64,000 nt of DNA, from contig OX421499.1 of assembly GCA_949126835.1 (NCBI GenBank), positions 3,977,553-4,041,552 on the forward strand. Direction: 5' to 3'. The stretch's first letter is position 1, and each line of letters begins with the position of its first letter. The position numbers were made by a program, and so were the translations under genes. The notes under the pieces were generated by a model. The model did no database searches. It was not told the DNA's origin and saw only the letters and a list, made by a program, of their open reading frames with translations. Of this stretch, positions 59,648 to 64,000 are shown piece after piece. Source of the DNA: Anisus vortex (taxonomy: Eukaryota > Mollusca > Gastropoda > Planorbidae).

Positions 59648-62600
59648 TCAATCATGTAGCACCCGAGATAGAGTATCAGCTGTGACGTTGTCCCTACCCC
59701 TCAGGTGTTTTATGTTTAAGTCATAGGCTTGGAGGAATAAGCTCCATCTAACAAGCCTCTGGTTTTGCTTGACCCTGGAGAGAAAAGTCAGAGGGTTGTG
59801 GTCGGTCAGTATTTCTATCGGGTACCCAGAGCTGTTTACATAGAAATCAAACTGTTTTAACGCTAGGATCAACCCTAAAAGTTCCTTCTCACTTGTATTA
59901 TAATTACGTTCATGGATATTGAATTTCTGTGAGTGGTAGCACACCGGGTGCTCCTCTCCGTGGTCATCCTGCTGAGTCAGCACCGCTCCCATCCCAGTAT
60001 CGCACGCGTCTACTGCAATTTTAAAGGGTCTATCAAAACGCGGGGTCACCAAAATAGGTGCCCTGGATAATCTTAACTTCAACTCATCAAACGCCTTTTG
60101 GCACTTGTCAGACCAAACAAAGCGATTGTTCTTCTTTAGTAGGTCAGTTAAGGGGCAAGCTACCGTAGAAAAGTCCTGGCAAAACTTACGATAATACCCG
60201 GCCATTCCAAGGTAACTACGGAGTTGTTTCCTTGTCTGTGGCACTGGGACATTCTGAATAGCTTCTATTTTAGCATTTACTGGTTTAACCTTTCCACCAC
60301 CCACTACATGTCCAAGATACTCGATAGTGGCATGTCCAAACTGACTCTTAGCCAGGTTTATTGTCAAATTGGCGTTATTCAGTCGTTCAAACAAGTGTCG
60401 TAGTTGACTGACATGTGTCTTGAAATCTGTACTATACACCACTATGTCGTCGAGGTAGGCATTACACTGGAAGATACCGCGAGTGAGGGTGTTTATAAGC
60501 CTTTGAAACGTCGCAGGGGCATTACGGAGTCCGAATGGCATGACCTTATACCTGTAAAGTCCGTCAGGTGTCACAAAGGCGGATACTTCCTGTGCCCGTG
60601 GCGTCAAAGGAATCTGAAAGTACGCGGAGAGAAGATCAATTTTTGTCACATACGTCGCATCACCTATCTTATCAATGAGGTCATCAATACGAGGAATGGG
60701 ATACGAGTCAGTCTTTGTCAAATTATTTAATTTCCTAAAGTCTGTACAAAACCGCAATGTGTTGTCGGCTTTTGGTACCAACACACAGGGTGAAGACCAT
60801 TCGCTATCACATTCTTCCACTATGTCATTTTCTAACATATACTTCACCTCTGCTCTAATATGTTCAAGTCTGATGGGGTTAACCCTATATGGATGCTGTT
60901 TAATTGGCCTGGCACCCTCAGTTAATACTACATCGTGTTCTATTAGATGTGTCCTCCTGGGAACATCTGTAAACAGTGACTTATATTCATGTACCAGCTC
61001 AATAATCTTCTCCTTATCTTCTACCGGAAGATGTTCTAGCCTTGTATCTAAACTCTTAAGGGCATCTGTATTATTAAGTTTACTTTCTGCAAACTTATAT
61101 TCTATCCTAGATAAATCCGTCGGGACCCTAGCTAATGAAATCATGGGGACCTCCCGTGGTTTACTCTTTTCCCTGGAAACATAGGGCTTAAGCAAATTAA
61201 TATGGCATACCCTCTGCTTTTGTCTCCGGTCAGGAGTCTTTATCAAATAATTGACCTCGCCAAGCTTTGACTCTATCTCATAGGGTCCACTAAACTTTGC
61301 ACTTAAAGGCTGATTTTGCAAAGGTAGAAACACAAGAACTTTGTCACCTGGTGCAAAAGTTCTAGCTGTAGCTTTACGGTCATAGTTCTGTCTCATACGC
61401 TCCTGCATCTGTGGAAAATGAATCTTCACATGGTTAAAAGCATGATAAAGCCTATTTTTAAATTTATCTACATATGACAAAAGTCCAATCGGTTCACTGT
61501 CCGTTAGCCAAGTTTCATGTAGAAGTTTCAACGGACCTCTGACTGAGTGTCCATACACAAGTTCGAATGGGCTAAACCCCAGGGATTCCTGAGTGGCCTC
61601 CCTTGCAGCGAACAGTACATAAGGCACACCCTTATCCCAGTCTTTCTCGTTTTCATAACAGTACTTTTTAAGCATCGATTTTAATGTCTGATGAAACCTT
61701 TCCAGAGCTCCCTGGCTCTCAGGATGATAGGCACTTGATAGCCTATGGCTTATCCCTAATTGTTCCATGACTTGTTTGAAAATGTTCGAAGTAAAGTTAG
61801 TCCCCTGGTCGGACTGTACTGTCTTCGGTAGGCCATAACGTGTGAAGAAATTTGTCAGGGCGTCTACCACCTTCACTGTTGTTATGTTCCGCAACGGAAT
61901 GGCTTCCGGGAAGCGAGTGGATGAACACATGACTGTGAGCAGGTATTGAAAACCGGCTTTTGTTTTCGGCAACGGGCCCACGCAATCAATGAGTATATGA
62001 CTGAATGGTTCGTCGAACGCTGGTATCGGCTGGAGTGGAGCGACAGGAATTCGTTGGTTAGGACGTCCTACCATTTGGCATACGTGGCAAGTCTTGCAGT
62101 ATTGTTCGACATCTCTTCTCAGTCCTGGCCAGTAGAAGTAAGGGAGGATACGGTGGTGCGTTTTTCGGACTCCCATGTGACCAGCGAAAGGAAGATCATG
62201 CGCCATACGCAGTATATCTTGACGATAGCACTTAGGTATTACAATCTGGTGAATACTGTCCCACTCGTTTGTACCTGAGTTGAGCGGTTTCGACTTTCTC
62301 ATCAATACTTCATCTTTCATGTAGAAACATTCCGCCATTGCATCTGCAGTCTTTTCATCAACAGCTTTCATTCTGAGTTGCATTATTACTTCGTCATTCA
62401 ATTGTTCTTTCACCAATTTCTGCTTTGGTGACAAAATGTTATCGTTCTCGGTTGCATCACCAGTTGTTAGTTCAGCAAAGAACGTAGCACTTAAATCGAT
62501 GTCAGGTGTTTCTGTTATCACTGTTTCATTCGCATGTGTGTCTTCAGAACAGACAAACACATCTTTCGTTGCACTACACGGCGTAGCAGGAGTCTTTACC

Positions 62601-64000
62601 GACTTCTTTTTCTGCATTGCTCTTGTCAGTGCACATGTTGGGCGTTCATTGGCAGGACGTAGGTTTTTGTCCTCCGCCATCTTTGTCTCCAACACTTTAA
62701 CCATGGGCTCGACAGTGACTCTGCCGCCCATAATGTCATTTCCTAATATCATGGAAACGCCTTTGACGGGTAGTGCGCGCCACACTCCCACTACGATGTT
62801 ACCTGTAAAAATATCCGACTCGAGTTTTATTCTGTGCAGTGGAGCTTCCACAGCCTCCATACTAGCACCTCTCAGCACAACAGACTCACCGGTACTGGTG
62901 GCATCTGTTAACGGCACACTGCCCTCCAGGATCACGCTGACAGCAGAACCCGTGTCACGTAATATCTGTATTTTCTTCTTGCTGAGTACATCGACTTCTG
63001 TCGACACTGTCCCCTCGTAGACAAAGGGTCGAAAATCGGATAGGTCGTCCTCTTCCGGGACTTCAGGAACCATCTGTTCCTCACGGCCTTCTGAAAGCAT
63101 AATAGATTGAGTACAGCTATTCTCTTTTACCTTAGATAGACTGTTCTCAAAAACCATCGACTCCACAACTATGGGCGATGCCGGCCGCATTTCTTTTGAG
63201 TTTCTTGACCCTGTGTTGCACACTTCTTCTGTCTGCTTGCTATCTTTCTGCACTCTGGCACAGTGTAGAATAGCACCTTGCTTCTTGGTAAGGATCCAAC
63301 AATCTTTCTTCATGTGGCCCTCTTTCTTGCAATTGAAACATACCACCTTTGCTTTATTTACATCTGTCTGCTTCCTGAAATGAACTAAGTTACTATTATT
63401 ATTTACACCACTGTTCTTATTATTGTTTTCACTTGTCTCTTTTGGTTTACTAGCCTCCTTGGGCTCTGGTTTGTGCACTTTGGGTTTGTCAGCATAATAT
63501 GGCTTTATGCTGGCGTGAATTATGGCATAGTTATCTGCCAATCTAGCAGCTTCATGCACATCTTCAACCCCTCGGTCTGAGATGTGGGTTTTAATATCCA
63601 CTCGAATACAATCATTGAATTCCTCAAACAATATTAGGTTCTTGAGTTTATCAAACTCACTTACATTCTGTGACCTTAGCCACTGTTCTAACATTTTCTC
63701 CTTTTGTCTCAAAAAGTCTACATGAGTTTGATCATATGCCTTCTTTCTGTCTCTAAATAGCTTTCTATATTTTTCTGGTGTCAGGGAATAACTTTTTAGC
63801 ACCCTATCTTTGATTACTTCATAGTCATTTATTTCCTCGGGTGTTAAACTCAACACTACGTCCAATGCTTTTCCTTTGTTGAGAGTTGACCTTAACAATA
63901 AAGCCATCTTATCATCAGGGAACTGATAATCTACAGCTATCCTCTCAAAAAGCAAAAAGAAATCTTGAACATCTTCTTCTCTGAATATAGGCAAGTGTTG
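59648..64000 (-). CDS. Gag-Pol polyprotein of a Gmr1-like Ty3/gypsy retrotransposon (5' partial)
   Basis: The frame is open from the window edge (64000) to a TGA at 59648-59650. Residue numbers count from the TTG codon at 63994, which is not the true start. Domains in order: SCAN/retrotransposon-gag-like capsid helices (~1-170); zinc knuckle CX2CX4HX4C (C219, C222, H227, C232); aspartic protease with DTGS at 347-350 and ILGND at 416-420; integrase zinc finger (H599, H606, C636, C639); integrase core D670, D729, E765, with 35 residues between the last two; GPY/F module (903-905); reverse transcriptase (~1020-1300) with first catalytic Asp near D1120 and YLDD at 1180-1183; RNase H (D1329, E1369/E1371, D1398, D1440). 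Nothing follows RNase H. All key residues are present and there is no gag/pol frameshift. Integrase before RT is the Ty1/copia order, yet the GPY/F module and RT/RNase H motifs are gypsy-type. This combination is known for Gmr1-like elements. The gene makes the particle, protease, integrase and polymerase for retrotransposition. Confidence 0.93.
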   Translation of the reverse strand, partial: QHLPIFREEDVQDFFLLFERIAVDYQFPDDKMALLLRSTLNKGKALDVVLSLTPEEINDYEVIKDRVLKSYSLTPEKYRKLFRDRKKAYDQTHVDFLRQKEKMLEQWLRSQNVSEFDKLKNLILFEEFNDCIRVDIKTHISDRGVEDVHEAARLADNYAIIHASIKPYYADKPKVHKPEPKEASKPKETSENNNKNSGVNNNSNLVHFRKQTDVNKAKVVCFNCKKEGHMKKDCWILTKKQGAILHCARVQKDSKQTEEVCNTGSRNSKEMRPASPIVVESMVFENSLSKVKENSCTQSIMLSEGREEQMVPEVPEEDDLSDFRPFVYEGTVSTEVDVLSKKKIQILRDTGSAVSVILEGSVPLTDATSTGESVVLRGASMEAVEAPLHRIKLESDIFTGNIVVGVWRALPVKGVSMILGNDIMGGRVTVEPMVKVLETKMAEDKNLRPANERPTCALTRAMQKKKSVKTPATPCSATKDVFVCSEDTHANETVITETPDIDLSATFFAELTTGDATENDNILSPKQKLVKEQLNDEVIMQLRMKAVDEKTADAMAECFYMKDEVLMRKSKPLNSGTNEWDSIHQIVIPKCYRQDILRMAHDLPFAGHMGVRKTHHRILPYFYWPGLRRDVEQYCKTCHVCQMVGRPNQRIPVAPLQPIPAFDEPFSHILIDCVGPLPKTKAGFQYLLTVMCSSTRFPEAIPLRNITTVKVVDALTNFFTRYGLPKTVQSDQGTNFTSNIFKQVMEQLGISHRLSSAYHPESQGALERFHQTLKSMLKKYCYENEKDWDKGVPYVLFAAREATQESLGFSPFELVYGHSVRGPLKLLHETWLTDSEPIGLLSYVDKFKNRLYHAFNHVKIHFPQMQERMRQNYDRKATARTFAPGDKVLVFLPLQNQPLSAKFSGPYEIESKLGEVNYLIKTPDRRQKQRVCHINLLKPYVSREKSKPREVPMISLARVPTDLSRIEYKFAESKLNNTDALKSLDTRLEHLPVEDKEKIIELVHEYKSLFTDVPRRTHLIEHDVVLTEGARPIKQHPYRVNPIRLEHIRAEVKYMLENDIVEECDSEWSSPCVLVPKADNTLRFCTDFRKLNNLTKTDSYPIPRIDDLIDKIGDATYVTKIDLLSAYFQIPLTPRAQEVSAFVTPDGLYRYKVMPFGLRNAPATFQRLINTLTRGIFQCNAYLDDIVVYSTDFKTHVSQLRHLFERLNNANLTINLAKSQFGHATIEYLGHVVGGGKVKPVNAKIEAIQNVPVPQTRKQLRSYLGMAGYYRKFCQDFSTVACPLTDLLKKNNRFVWSDKCQKAFDELKLRLSRAPILVTPRFDRPFKIAVDACDTGMGAVLTQQDDHGEEHPVCYHSQKFNIHERNYNTSEKELLGLILALKQFDFYVNSSGYPIEILTDHNPLTFLSRVKQNQRLVRWSLFLQAYDLNIKHLRGRDNVTADTLSRVLHD

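Larger units (their letters stand above)
57730..64000 (-). mobile_element. Ty3/gypsy-superfamily LTR retrotransposon, Gmr1-like domain order (5' part outside window)
   Basis: A minus-strand LTR retrotransposon running off the right edge. Its 3' terminus is placed at 57730, where the plus strand changes abruptly from a 100-bp tandem array to TGTTACGTCC, so the element reads ...GGACGTAACA at its end, the CA expected of an LTR. The coding frame occupies 59648-64000. Between the stop codon and 57730 lie 1.9 kb of AT-rich DNA holding the 3' untranslated region and the 3' LTR. The inner LTR edge is unresolved: three polypurine-tract candidates (minus-strand GGGGAAGT) sit near 58217-58228, 58858-58872 and 58921-58934, and none is directly followed by TG. 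The 5' LTR, primer-binding site and gag start are not in the window. The intact frame suggests a young copy. Confidence 0.9.

Noticed and set aside
60404..63020. Plus-strand frames of 108-194 codons under the retrotransposon
   Set aside because: Shadows of the minus-strand gag-pol frame, which carries all recognisable domains.

Overview
The window looks like nuclear DNA from an animal, most likely a mollusc and probably a gastropod. It is AT-rich, non-coding and packed with repeats. The signs are GATA/TATC and CA/CT microsatellites, tRNA-derived SINEs, decayed non-LTR retrotransposon tails, several families of short inverted-repeat DNA elements, long poly-G/poly-C runs, and no bacterial gene organisation. 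The species assignment is inference. I found no host protein-coding gene that I could support.

Layout. Positions 1-9.7 kb hold dispersed repeats, a SINE, a TATC array, a 1.1-kb hAT-type inverted-repeat element (3400-4516), a LINE 3' end, a 206-bp element with a perfect 8-bp target duplication (5954-6159), and a CA-derived minisatellite. A 33-bp minisatellite of about 51 copies (10363-12040) is open in reading frames on both strands. Positions 12-23.4 kb hold more SINEs, two CpG-rich islands, another target-duplicated small element (14689-14858), GATA-type arrays and two non-LTR retrotransposon remnants. Positions 23576-34425 are three head-to-tail, almost identical copies of a 3.6-kb segment; the two internal junctions lie inside chimeric SINEs. 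Positions 34.5-57 kb hold purine/pyrimidine-biased DNA, a second inverted copy of the 1.1-kb hAT-type element (37157-38231), paired dispersed repeats, ~300-bp TA-flanked elements, four minisatellites (17, 44, 37/40 and 100 bp) and a long GATA array.

The strongest coding feature is at the right edge on the minus strand: a Ty3/gypsy-superfamily LTR retrotransposon (57730 to beyond 64000) with one uninterrupted gag-pol frame. Its domain order is gag - zinc knuckle - protease - INTEGRASE - reverse transcriptase - RNase H. That is the Ty1/copia-like order known for the unusual Gmr1-like group, not the normal gypsy order. Its 3' LTR end can be placed because it interrupts a 100-bp tandem array. The 5' LTR and gag start lie outside the window.

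The elements do not form a pathway; the window is a record of mobile-element activity. SINEs, their presumed LINE partners and DNA elements were scattered through it, SINE copies served as recombination sites for a triplication, and an apparently young LTR element landed in a satellite.
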